A stretch of 64,000 bases of DNA from Heliocidaris erythrogramma (lineage: Eukaryota; Echinodermata; Echinoidea; Camarodonta; Echinometridae), in assembly GCA_025617745.1 (NCBI GenBank), contig CM046855.1, positions 16,957,880-17,021,879 on the forward strand, written 5' to 3'. Below the pieces are notes generated by a model. That model was not told where the DNA came from. It ran no database searches and was given only the letters and a program-made list of their open reading frames with translations. How positions within the stretch are numbered: position 1 is the stretch's first letter; every line of letters begins with the position of its first letter. The position numbers were made by a program, and so were the translations under genes. Shown in pieces: positions 35,942 through 46,196 of the stretch.

Positions 35942-37347
35942 ACGGCCAAGTCACGACGAACTAGAATCAAATACCCAAGATCCTCTTCTTTCTGACTCAT
36001 TAATATTCAAACGGTCCGCCGTGGAACAATGGTTAGTAAGCGAAGAAGCTTGACTGGGGAGGAATTTTTAATTTGTAAACAAATCTTTCGGCATATTACT
36101 CCCAGTGTTAAAGATCGTATGCTCGAATCCCGCTGGTTCCAATTTTTTCTGACTTGTGTTTTTCATTACAGATCGAGCATACGATCTTTAACACTGGGAG
36201 TAATATGCCGAAAGATTTGTTTATAGATAGAATTGGTTTCTATTTTCAAGTGTTTTTTCTGTGTATTTTCTTGTTGTTCATACAGAAAAAGCACCCACAC
36301 CCCAGGTTCATCTCCATTAAGGAAGAGAAACTTGGTTTTAAAGTCTTTAATCCTGTATAAGGTTAGATTTCTTCCCCATGTGCTAGCCCCCATTACTCAA
36401 CCTATCGTCTGGGTCACTGACATCTATATATCATGTCATTGGTTGGGTGAGCTTAGGTTGGGATTAAGTCGTGATGACATGATTCAAATTATGCTAATCT
36501 AACACATTTCTTGCTTCCTTGCTGATATAAGTGTAAGAAGAAAATCAAAACCCCAGGAAAACCTTAATGTCTTACCCACATCTAGCGAAGCATGTTTAAT
36601 GCAGTATTTATCAGATCATCAGTGCGATCGTATGAAGGGCAGCTGATCTTTGCCAATTTCCTCTCACATTTAAATGGTATCATTGCTCACTGATTGAAAG
36701 ATGAGATATAACATGTTTGTTTTCTTTGTTGTTTGTTTGTTTTGTTGTTTTTTCACTTTTTATTTTGTGCTTAATAATGTTTTTTTTCTCTATACACATT
36801 AGTTATTGAGATCATATCGATTTGTCTAAATTTATATTTTCCCTATTCCAAGCAGAATGAATTTTAGATAATTTCAATATTTTAGTGAAAATGTAGCAGT
36901 AGTGATGAACATTATCTTTTGTTGATGCTCTTTGTTTTCTTGATAAACACTTTGTGAACTATGAAAAATTTGAATCTGTTCTTTCCGATTATATTAATCA
37001 ATAGATATTTGTGTGCAAATACCCTCTGGATCTAAAGAATTGATGAAATAAATTGTGAGAATGAAACTAGAGCTAAAGATAAGTACAGATATAATTTGTT
37101 TAAAACTCCTGGGATATGTATATACCTTGAAAGATACTCTTTATCAGCTAGACAGCAGCAGATAAGGTGATAGCTCAATTAAATGCAGGACTCCTATGAT
37201 ACTCTCGGTTTGATTTTTTTTAACTTGGAGCGATCTGTCAGATGGAGATAAAATAAAGTATAGTTCCAGACTTTGGTATAAATACTTAATTGATACAAAT
37301 TCTCAACCAACAGCAACAACAACAGTGCATGCTGTACATTTTCCTAG

Positions 37348-37581
37348 TTCCTAGGAACTTACACTAGCAGTGCTGCTAGCAGTGCCAACACTGAAACTGT
37401 TTCAGCTGGCTGTCACCAACTCGATGGTGTTAATTCGTTGGGAAAATTTGGGGGAATGGTATGCAAGGTCATTGACACTTGTGTCTTGTCAGTGGGGTTC
37501 AATGGCCTCAATGAAGTTTTGCCCAGAGGACCCTTGTTGCTTTGGGCTAAAACACGGTATCACCAAAAGCTGTTTGGATAT
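37348..37581 (+). CDS. Candidate exon, unidentified protein
   Basis: An open frame of 78 codons runs between acceptor TTTTCCTAG and strong donor TAT|GTGAGT (37582). An alternative acceptor is at 37355. The second half (FGGMVCKVIDTCVLSVGFNG, then LNEVLPRGPLLLWAKTRYHQ) has protein-like composition; the first half is Ser/Ala/Thr-rich. A competing frame (LAVPTLKLFQLAVTNSMVLI) is also open, so the frame call is not certain. It might be the first seen exon of the helical-repeat cluster that follows, or a distal ERMARD exon; neither is proved. A LINE-like tail starts right after the donor. Confidence 0.5.
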
Positions 37582-37595
37582 GTGAGTTATATTTT

Positions 37596-37760
37596 TTTTT
37601 TCAATTCATTTATTTCACATTTGCATAAAAAACAAGACAAAATAACATACATAAATACATAGGTCGAGTTTACAGGCATAAAATACAAAGAATACAAATG
37701 TACAGGATTTGCAAAGGCCATAGGCCTATCAAAGGCTAATCCCAAACAAAAATGTCATCT
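37596..37760 (-). mobile_element. LINE 3'-tail relic, minus strand
   Basis: TTCAATTCATTTATTTCACA followed by AT-rich sequence and GCAAAGGCCATAGGCCTATC resembles the reverse complement of the same CR1-like 3' tail type seen at 15620-15790. No coding part remains. Confidence 0.4.
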
Positions 37761-38889
37761 TGAAAACAAATTGAATGAAATGATGCACATGTTGTGAAGT
37801 TTAATGTGTACATTTTTTTCTCCTGGTGATAATGATTTTCATTATAGGAGTGTAAAATGAAAAGAATAGAGCTTATTGTGTTAGTATAGATCGATGTTTA
37901 GGAACATTAAGCAGTTGGGTAACAAAGGATTAAGATACTGCTATTTCTATTCTTTCCTCTGTTTCATAAATCGTACGAGGACATGTACCCCCTGAACTAT
38001 CACTTTGTGGACTAATGAACTAATGCTTACAAATATTTTACCTGTGACAACTACATCCCCCTCCTGCACAAAAAAATCACCTCTGTAAAAATTACCTCAA
38101 TTAGCTATTACCTATGTGTTAATTATATTAAGGGGTAGTTTTTTTATCTTGTCTGGGGTGACAACCCAGGGAGTGGGGTTTTGTAAAGGAATCGTAACAG
38201 TATCAATTTTTGCTAGAATAAATTGTAATCTTTTGAATTGGTTTGCATGTTGATGAAACCAAATTCCTGTCCTTATGAAATTCAATGAATTCAGATTGAA
38301 ATATTACACTTTTCTTAGTTTTTAAAGTTCACTGGCTAGATTTAATAGTTATGAGCTTGTGTAAAGATATGAATCAGTTAATGGACCCTTCTTTGTAAAG
38401 TAAAACTAATGGTCACTCATGTGACCTTCTAATTTTCCCTCATTGCCAGAAAATCAGATTACATTTTATTGATTTTTTTTATATCACCCGTTTCTTACAT
38501 GAAAAAAGATTTCCCTATCTTTGACCAAAAAAGTCATTTCCAAACCATAATGTTTTTGCAGAGACATTTAAAGACAACCTTTTTTGAGTGGTCACACATG
38601 TGACCGACCCAATTTTCACCTCAAAAAGAAAAGAATGTTCACTAATTTATGGAAAAAAATGCTTTCAAACTGTTCAGAGCAATCCCATAATATAGCAATG
38701 ATAATTGGAAACAAGAAAATTAGATTTGAATACTAAAAAATAGACCCTGTTTTGTGAAGAAAATGATGTACTTACATTTAACTTCCCTTCATCTGTTGGG
38801 GGTAAGAATGTTATTCAAATATCCAAAATGAGAGACTTATGCTACAAGACAAATAATGAAAAATTAGGTTTTAATGGACTATTTTTCAG

Positions 38890-38994
38890 GATTTCCATCA
38901 CATACATTACTGAGAATGGCCCTAATGCGAATGAGCATGTGTGAATTACTCAAAGGCCACAGCAAGAAACTTTTGCTTCAATTACAAAACTTCA
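38890..38994 (+). CDS. Candidate exon, helical-repeat protein
   Basis: The acceptor is CTATTTTTCAG and entry is phase 1. The frame reads FPSHTLLRMALMRMSMCELL, then KGHSKKLLLQLQNF: amphipathic, leucine-rich helices like ARM/HEAT repeats. The proposed donor A|GTGTTG is weak but leaves one base that joins in frame to the exon at 39340. The phase does not connect directly to 37581, so an exon in between is missing or one call is wrong. Confidence 0.5.
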
Positions 38995-39339
38995 GTGTTG
39001 TGTTAGTCGTAATTCAATAATTTTGCTGCCTGAAACTTTAAATGCATGCAAAAGTTATTGGTTTTACAGTAATCCATTACATTGTCTCTGTATGATCATT
39101 GTAATAATATCTGTAGAAAATGACCCTGTTGAAATCCAAGGTACTTGCAGACAAGTCAAAGCAATGGCATACAATGTAGATATAATACATTCTTTCCAAC
39201 CTTCTAATCTCCCTAGCTCTCTGTAAAGAAGTACATGCCAGCTACAGATTACATATCTGGGGGAATTGGAGCAATTTCAATATACATATTCATACTCGCA
39301 ACAGATATTTTATTTTATTTTTTGTCATTGTGGAATTAG

Positions 39340-39500
39340 TTTCAATCCTGCACACAGTACAAAGAGGCAAATACAGAAATGTGTTGCTGACAATAGTGCT
39401 GCGGCAATGGTTTAACCATCTAGGGTGCTTGCGCCATCCAGATGATGCAGTCTTGTTGCTCATTTCAGCCCTTTTATTCATACATAACCTTCATCCATAC
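39340..39500 (+). CDS. Candidate exon, helical-repeat protein
   Basis: The acceptor is TTGTGGAATTAG and the donor CCATAC|GTAATG. The 53-codon frame reads SILHTVQRGKYRNVLLTIVL, then RQWFNHLGCLRHPDDAVLLL and ISALLFIHNLHPY. Alternating hydrophobic helices and a turn at RHPDD are what ARM/HEAT-type repeats look like. It is the best-looking exon of this cluster. I cannot name the protein; large ARM-repeat proteins such as MEI1 would be worth testing, but this is a guess. Confidence 0.6.
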
Positions 39501-39782
39501 GTAATGATAACCTAAAATTGTACATATACATGTACATTCAAATACTTGTTGCTTTTAATTTGTAATCCTAGGACACACGGCTAAATCTGCCCCAAGCTCA
39601 TCAGAATAAATTGGTTGAATAATTCATGAATGGAAGTGCCCTCGACACTGATTTATGCTTTGTTTACCTTAGAAATCATTTCTATTTATAGGTTCATGGC
39701 TAAACTCGTAAACGTACTTGCGCTTCAAAACCTTGAAATTGATTACATTATGATGTACATCATTTGTTTTCTTGGGTTACAG

Positions 39783-39864
39783 GGAGTTTGCAGATTAAAA
39801 AAAAAACACTACCTCGCATTGTGCAATATTTCCGGTTTATATTCATTGCATATTTCTGGCTTGT
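39783..39864 (+). CDS. Weak linking exon candidate
   Basis: The acceptor CTTGGGTTACAG opens a phase-0 frame (GVCRLKKKHYLALCNISGLY, then SLHISGL) and a GTAATG donor leaves one base. This is exactly the phase needed between the exons at 39340-39500 and 40419-40605. Composition is acceptable but not compelling; it is proposed mainly from phase. Confidence 0.25.
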
Positions 39865-40418
39865 GTAATGATGGATTACATTTTAATTTGATTTGTAAAA
39901 TATTCAGCACCTTCGTAATTTGAAGTAGAGGCGGGTATTGTGAGATTTTTCTGTTGTATGGATTGATGTTCATAGAGTAAGAGTATCAAATTATTCAGCA
40001 TAGGAAGGAGTATCAAATTATTTAAAGATTTAGGGTCACAAGCATATTGCTTTGGAAACACAATCTGTCTTTTAGGAAAATTACCTGTTAAGATTACAAG
40101 AGACTGGTTTACCAAAAACTTGTAGGGGTTGTTGTAAAATGAAAACTATATTTTATTTTGATTAATTGGCCTTGTGAGATTCAGAAATGTTCAGGGTACT
40201 CTGATTGATGTATTTTCTCTTGGAAAATAAATGTTTTACAGCCCTCAAGAGGAAAATCACCTTGAAAATATCTTATCTAATCACTTTGTCTTGATTATTC
40301 ATATTTTAACCTAAATTTTCTAAACAATTCTGTGGACCAAAAGGAGGTTACCGGTAAGTTGTACAAAACGAATAATTCTGAATGATGGGTTGCTATACAT
40401 GTTTGCTATTACCTCTAG

Positions 40419-40605
40419 TCTTGAGAAAGTCTTTCATAACAAGGTTAAAGGATATAGACCATCTGAACCTTGATATACGATACTTGATAGAGCAATGCCT
40501 TTCAGAATGCTGTCAAATCTCTTGTGACGCAAAAGCACTGATGATCTTTGTCATACTATGTTGGACAACATTACTCATGAATTCTTCCTCCCCCCATGAG
40601 CTCAT
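40419..40605 (+). CDS. Candidate exon, helical-repeat protein
   Basis: The acceptor is TGCTATTACCTCTAG and the strong donor CTCAT|GTAAGT; phase 1 in, phase 2 out. It reads LRKSFITRLKDIDHLNLDIR, then YLIEQCLSECCQISCDAKAL and MIFVILCWTTLLMNSSSPHEL. The alternation of helices with short polar turns again suggests ARM/HEAT repeats. The other two frames are closed near the start. Confidence 0.6.
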
Positions 40606-40808
40606 GTAAGTCTCTAAATACTGGTCATCGACCTTGGCAATTAGCCAAAAGGGGGCAATGTTTGCACCCCTCCTGACAATCTCTCGTGATTACTGTCTAT
40701 CTATGATCCAGATAATGCTATACTTCATCCTGATCAGGAAAATATTCTTATTTCTGATTGGAGCATGTAATAGATGGTATGTCAGTGATCTGTGTGTATA
40801 TGAAAGGG

Positions 40809-40809
<1 letters not shown>

Positions 40810-40841
<32 letters not shown>
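40810..40841 (+). repeat. 32-base poly-G run
   Basis: An uninterrupted run of 32 G residues on the + strand. It is a G-quadruplex-capable homopolymer and a likely site of sequencing or assembly error. Glycine-rich frames across it are not genes. Confidence 0.95.
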
Positions 40842-40842
<1 letters not shown>

Positions 40843-41256
40843 ACTGTCACTACTATGAACATCTTGCTAATCAAAATGTAACTATCAAACATTTCTTTAG
40901 TTTCAATATATTTCTTTCAAAAAATTTACCAGGTAAGCCTGTAGCCAGAAATGCTTTGGCAATTGAAAAGCACATTCTACCATTGCCTAATTAACTACCA
41001 TTAACTAATTAATTGATGATTTTCTAATTAGTTGAGATCATTTACTACCCCCTTGATAATTTGCTCATAAATTTTATTCAGGCAGATAGATTGAAATGAA
41101 AATGCTGTTTTTAGCAATCAAACATGTAATAATAGAAATAATAAAGGTGGCTTCTTGTATAGCGCTCATGTCCGTCATGCCATGATGCTCCTGGCATTCC
41201 AACATTATTTCACGAGAATACACTCCTCGCATAATCGTGCTCTTTCTTTCTTACAG

Positions 41257-41320
41257 ATTCCACCATGCTGGCTATCTTTCTTATCTGTATTCTACCACTA
41301 ACATTATTTACTGTTCATAA
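41257..41320 (+). CDS. Candidate (possibly terminal) exon of helical-repeat gene
   Basis: The acceptor TCTTTCTTTCTTACAG is strong. Entry in phase 2 fits the carry-over AT of the exon ending at 40605 and gives IFHHAGYLSYLYSTTNIIYC, then S and stop (TAA 41318-41320). A weak internal donor (CT|GTATTC at 41286) is possible. If terminal, the helical-repeat gene ends here and the exons at 48-62 kb belong elsewhere. Confidence 0.35.
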
Positions 41321-41600
41321 TAACTCTTTTTAAATTCAAACATGACTGATCTTGAATTAAAAACTTAAAATAATCACTTGAGTAACATCATAGTGCAATC
41401 CTACTCACAAGTTCAGTAAACACTGGCTGTGCTCCAAAGATCGTAGTCTAATAATAATACCTTATTTATTGAGCAAGTCATGTCTGGGCAATCTCTGCCA
41501 TAAAGAACACTTGTTATGTAGCCAAATCCTGCTTTTTGTCATAAGTGGTTGTCTTCTTGTATAGCGCTCGTGAGATTGCTAATCAAACAAGATATATACA

Positions 41601-41746
41601 AACCCTGTTTCATAAAACTTCTTATCAGTAACAACTGTCACAAGTCTATACAAACTTTGCTTACAGCAAATCACATGCCATGATTTCAGTAGCTTATATT
41701 AGAGTATAGGAAATTGTTATTGATAACAGGTTTTATGAAACAGGGT
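41601..41746. mobile_element. MITE, third copy of the 12.7/24.3-kb family
   Basis: The terminal inverted repeats are AACCCTGTTTCATAAAACTT and its near inverse AGGTTTTATGAAACAGGGTC. The centre ATGATTTCAGTAGCTTATAT matches the other two copies; the CTCTCAGCCAATCAGATGC part is degenerate here. Confidence 0.7.
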
Positions 41747-43092
41747 CATTGTTGCTGTTGAACAAACCAAGAATAGATGTACATGTAAAGAAAAAAAGAA
41801 ATATCACCATAAATAGCAGATACATACAACTTGAAAAATAAGATCAAGGGGAGATGTAATTGAGTCCATATATTATTTTTGATATACCACTAATGACTAA
41901 ATTCATATTTCCAAATCAGAGAGAGAAAAAAATGTAATAATTTGTTCATGAATTTCGTTTGCATGGCTGTGGATTAATTAGCAACAGTGCAACCGTTAGT
42001 GTTTGCAAATGTGACTATTTATTCTTGGACTAGATATATGTAAGCTAAATTTTGGTCAACTATAGGCCAGTACTTATGGATTATTAAATGTCCATTTCAA
42101 TTAATTGAAGTCTTTGATAATCACTTCTAGCAAGGTTTTATTTGTTATTGTAGGATTTGAAGAGAGCTCTAAGGAAATAGGTTTTGAGTTCTTTGATTTA
42201 AGACCTTTGCCGAAATATGCGATAAATAATTGCCAAACCAAAACAGCCTGAATTGCCAGGTTATCTTGGTTCAAAGTCAGGATAAAGTCATCAGTATTTT
42301 GGGTGCAGTTTGCCAATTCCTGTGCCTACATCTCCTGCCTAGCCATGATCAAATCTGTCACTTAAATGTGCCCAACTTTCAGCTTCCTGCGACGACGCTA
42401 TATTTATCCCGCTCTCCCTTCGCCCTCTGCAAGTCCATGGAAAAAGGCAAAGTTTCTGAAAAATTGCCATCAGGCTGATGGCAAATGTTCCATTTCCTGT
42501 CAAAATGGATCTTAGTTTGCTTTGTAATACAGCGAAGCACTGCTGTAGTTGAGTTGTCTGATTTGACATGTATGTTATTTTGTATGTTTTATATGATATT
42601 GGATTAAATCTCCACATATGAATACTTTATCACCCACCTATTGATTGCAGGGATGAATCAAACCTAAATGAGCATTATTTATCTCTTTCATTGGTACACA
42701 TTATATGAAAGTTTGCATGAGTCAACTGCAATTACATGGGACATTTTACAGACGTGGATACTTGATTACTTCAATTTAATGGATATCATTTCTTTGTAAT
42801 TTGATATACTGTTTACTAAATTACTGGTATTCAATTTGTGTAAAATTATTCATAGAAATGAAAAAAAGATTTAAAAAATGGAATCAAAACAGAAGTAAAT
42901 CAAACTATTAAAGGCCATAACACAAAAACTTGTTTTACATTAAATAGGAAACATGACATTCATGTGTTACTATTAACAAAACTATTGGATGAAAGTGTGT
43001 TGATATTAAAGGATAGAATATTGAGTGGAAAAAAGTTAACAATAGCAGCTGCAGCACCCCAAAAATATTGAAATAACCTTACATATATATAT

Positions 43093-43457
43093 AGCCCTGG
43101 AAAAAATTATTAGACCAGCTGCATTTGAAGGCATACAGGTAGTGTCAATTCCATTGTCTATGGAACTAGAAAAATGATTATTAACAGCCTAATTCATTTT
43201 TAATGGACTACTACTCCCCACTACAATTACCTTTGTGACAATTACCCCAGGACAATTACCCCTAGTGTTACTTGTCTTGGTTTGAGCACAATGGCCTGCT
43301 CATGATTCTACTGAGAACATTTGAAGTGACATAAAAATTGAAGGCAATAGAAAATTGAAGAAAGTAGAAATTAATATGAAAGTTCAATTACCGATGTAAT
43401 AAACACTTCCCACAGATGCCTTTAAAAAGAGCTGGTCTAATAACTTTTTCCAGGGCT
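43093..43457. mobile_element. Tc1/mariner-type MITE, 365 bp
   Basis: The termini are AGCCCTGGAAAAAATTATTA (43093) and AGCCCTGGAAAAAGTTATTA (read inward from 43457), with GACCAGCT following on both sides: 28 bp with one mismatch. Both ends lie in TA dinucleotide runs, consistent with TA target duplication. No transposase is encoded. GACAATTACCCC words repeat inside (43238, 43252). Confidence 0.8.
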
Positions 43458-43486
43458 GTATATATATATATATATATACAGCTTGA

Positions 43487-43545
43487 TTCCTTGATTCCTT
43501 GACAAAGGGCTATGCCCGAAATATCGGATAATTGACATCTCTACG
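43487..43545 (+). other. Retroelement-like GGGCTATGCCCGAAATAT hairpin
   Basis: The phrase TTGACAAAGGGCTATGCCCG, then AAATATCGG, forms a GGGC/GCCC hairpin followed by GAAA. Similar CTGACGA-hairpin-GAAA phrases are hammerhead-like cores of some retroelements. Core bases here are mutated (TTGACAA), so no activity is claimed. It lies between TA runs, next to the MITE ending at 43457. Confidence 0.25.
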
Positions 43546-44161
43546 GTTTTTTTATTTATATTTGTCTTTTCTATTTATATTTTACCTAAACCGACGCAGA
43601 ACACTTTCTTTATATATATATATATGAAATGTGATAAAGAATTATTTATAATTCCTATTCTTAAATTTGTATTTCAAAGAAATATGAGAAAAATAAGGCC
43701 AGTGCCATTGAGAAAGCAAAATAGTAAGTTGCTGATACGTAAGTCTATTTTCAGAATTTAGGATCTTGAGTAGTAAACAAAAATACTTATAAACACAAGC
43801 ACTTCTCAGTTTTTCCAATTAAAATCAGTTTCTGATTTTCAAAGAATTTCCAGATTTTTCTCATAGATTTTGTTTTCACCTTCAGTTATTTAGAATACGA
43901 TGCTCTTAATTAGATATAGACTGTTTATGTATGGAGTGAATCACTTTGGGTGCCATTGACAATCCTCTTGGGCATAATTTTTGTATTTGTGGAAGCTCCT
44001 ACGCCTCTTATGGGAGGTGAGATTGCGAAGTGATCTGCCTTCACACACTTTGGTAAATTTCCCTTAATTTCAAAGGTCAAATATATTTCTTTTTCCCCAC
44101 TAAATCACACCTTTAAGGGTGAATACTTGCTGCATGAGGTATTTACTAATCTATAAAATGA

Positions 44162-44310
44162 AGTCGTACCGCTGTAGAAATCTTAACTTGCAGTAATCAA
44201 CTTTCATTGAATATAATCAGTCATTTAATCCACACACAAAGTCATACATCTGTAAAAATCTCAGCTTGCGTTAATCAACTTTTATTGAATATAATCAATC
44301 ATTTAATCCC
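44162..44310. repeat. ~79-bp tandem duplication
   Basis: AAGTCGTACCGCTGTAGAAA at 44162 and AAGTCATACATCTGTAAAAA at 44240 begin two copies that both end TTGAATATAATCAxTCATTT plus AATCC. About 85 percent identical; non-coding. Confidence 0.8.
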
Positions 44311-45149
44311 TGCATAATTGCCAGCAAATGGAAACAAAACTCCGTCAAACATTTCCATATAACCTGTCATCAATTACGGGAATGACACCTTGCAAATCCT
44401 TATGAAGTATAAAGCCCAGATAGGTACGTATGTCTTTTAACGCTCCCACTCTTTCTCCAAATTCCACTGGGCCGAAATTTACGGACAATTAATCAAGTGA
44501 TTAGTGGCTAATGGAGTGCAGTGGGAAAGGAGGAAATGATGATTTGGGGTTTGAGGCGTGGTGACAGGGTCGTGACAATAGGGACAAAGTCTGCCTTCGT
44601 TGATTCTCAGGAAGGGTGCGATCATAAAGAGCTAGTTGAGTATCCCCTATGGAGTTTCATAGATTTTCAGCAGGGAAATAGATGATTCATTCATACAGGT
44701 AGAGAGCGATATAAGGGAGTTAAAAGGTTTGGGAATTTGAACTAAACTCGTTGACAAATGTCGCATTGTTGTAAATGTTAAGTTAACCAAGGAAACACAC
44801 AGTGAGTCAAATATTGTTGGATTGGATTGACAAATTATGCCTTTATGCTGTTTTATTAATTAATACTAGGTGTGTGTGTGTACTCTTGTATGATTCCACC
44901 CCCTCCCCGACCATTACTGTGTGTCACCTTCTAAATATATTCTTTAATTCTTATTCTTATGAATTAAGGATTACATAGGATGATTATGTATTCCAGTGGA
45001 TACGTGAATATAAATCTGCAATGCTCTAATCCACTTTGGAATCAATGATTCATTAATCATGCAATCTTCTTCATGTGTTCCACCCCTTTGGATGCTATTA
45101 GGAGCAGTCCTCGCAATCCAACTAGTTCAGGATTGAATTGCACAGCCTG

Positions 45150-45500
45150 TTCCGGTCCCTTTATCTTTATAATCTACCTCATTACCCAGAGGAACAGCAT
45201 CCCTTAATTGGAAACCTCTTTTTTTCATCACTGATACATGATGTTATCCAAACTAAGGGAAGACAAGCCTGTACTCATTACTTTTCCTCCCATTCACAGT
45301 ACTTCTTACCAGCCATTAGCATTTTCAGTCAGCAACACCCCCTTAATTACAATATTTAAAGGAAAGAATGACCAAGGAGCTTGCCTAGTACCTCCTTGGA
45401 ATGACACAGCCTTTACTGGTCTCTTTATCTGAAATCACCCTCACTACCCTAGGGAGTAACCAACCCTTAATCAGATACCCCTATTTCACCACTGATACCA
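45150..45500. repeat. Diverged direct duplication, 263-bp spacing
   Basis: CCGGTCCCTTTATCT (about 45152) and CTGGTCTCTTTATCT (about 45415) each precede the same order of words: a CCTCAxTACCC word, CCCTTAAT, and TTTCAxCACTGATAC. This is an old tandem duplication of a C-rich segment. The short open frames in it look incidental. Confidence 0.55.
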
Positions 45501-45652
45501 AATATTACCCCTTCTGGGAATAGGCAATCCCCATTTCACTCTCTGACCCCCCTCTTCCAAAGAACTCCTCCCCCTCACCACCCCCCAGGGATCGACCAAC
45601 CCCAGTAATAAGTTAACAGGTGCCTTCCTTTTGGTTGGATATGACTTCACAG

Positions 45653-45867
45653 ATCAGGCACACATTCAAGTCAAGGCTACTTGCCCATCAACCAGTCATC
45701 TGATTATTCTCGAATGTTTCAGATTAGTGGCTGAAAATGATAGCAAAGTGGTTATTTCAACCAATTATCTCCCAAAGTCACTGCACTTAAAGTCAGAGTG
45801 TAGTATTTTCAACTGGCATGAGATCAAATACATTTCATACCCTGAAGAAGCTTGTAATAGGAGATAG
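45653..45867 (+). CDS. Weak exon candidate with stop
   Basis: The acceptor CCTTTTGGTTGGATATGACTTCACAG opens a frame of about 70 codons to a TAG at 45865 (TSHLIILECFRLVAENDSKV, then VISTNYLPKSLHLK). The first part could form repeat-type helices. It could be a terminal exon of the helical-repeat gene or a chance frame; the entry phase (1) does not match the donor at 40605. Confidence 0.25.
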
Positions 45868-46196
45868 ATTCTTTCCTCTCATCTTGTTTTCAATTGTCTT
45901 AGGTTTGATAAGCTGTAAATACTATTTTGTATTTGTACCATCAGTTAGGTAGATTTTCTTACATGTATTTATGTCTCTAATATAGGCTTTAACATTTCTG
46001 AAGGAAATATACTGGAAAGAGAAACACCAAAACCACACTTCTATTTTGAGTATCCACTCGTTATTTTGGTTGATTTCCTGATAGAAAATACCCTTATGTT
46101 TGCCTCAATTACCTTACTGTGTAGCGAAAAGGAGAAAAAAAAGCCACACATCTTTCTCATATTATGATTTTGGAGAGAGGCCAATACATGGAAATA

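Larger units (their letters stand above)
35441..36235. repeat. 290-bp unit: two tandem copies, a partial third, then inverted
   Basis: Units start at 35453, 35743 and 36033 (TTAGTAAGCGAAGAAGCTTG), 290 bp apart and apparently identical. The third breaks off at about 36126 and continues as the reverse complement of an internal part (36127-36223), making a foldback end. The whole block is flanked by the 12-bp direct repeat TAGATAGAATTG at 35441-35452 and 36224-36235. Each unit carries a short open tail (LTGEEFLICKQIFRHITPSV, then KDRMLDL and stop) and, in full units, a tRNA-like module. Near-identity points to very recent duplication or to an assembly artefact. Confidence 0.9.
20171..37347. other. 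17-kb interval without a confident exon
   Basis: The ERMARD 3' end must lie here or beyond. Acceptors that accept the carry-over AG and give short open tails are at 21119 (about 50 codons to a stop), 21915 (9 codons, CTTTCCACAG acceptor) and 24572 (31 codons, CTTTCTCGCAG acceptor). None encodes the expected hydrophobic segment. A further splice-bounded frame (33510-33600, LQAVEVSMLFVLNSLPIYLV) is hydrophobic but its phase does not fit. The rest holds the repeats listed separately, CCCTAA-like words at about 28450-28525, runs of G or C at 25770, 28191, 29322 and 33168, a (GA)n tract near 33724-33770, and otherwise unremarkable AT-rich DNA. Confidence 0.5.

Noticed and set aside
36029..36502. 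Open frames across the inverted junction of the 290-bp units
   Set aside because: They run through the inversion breakpoint and change identity there; an artefact of the rearranged repeat.
40634..40994. Gly-rich open frames
   Set aside because: They read through a 32-base poly-G run.
42230..42617. Overlapping frames on both strands
   Set aside because: No convincing donor after the CTTTCAG acceptor at about 42380, and neither peptide resembles a family.
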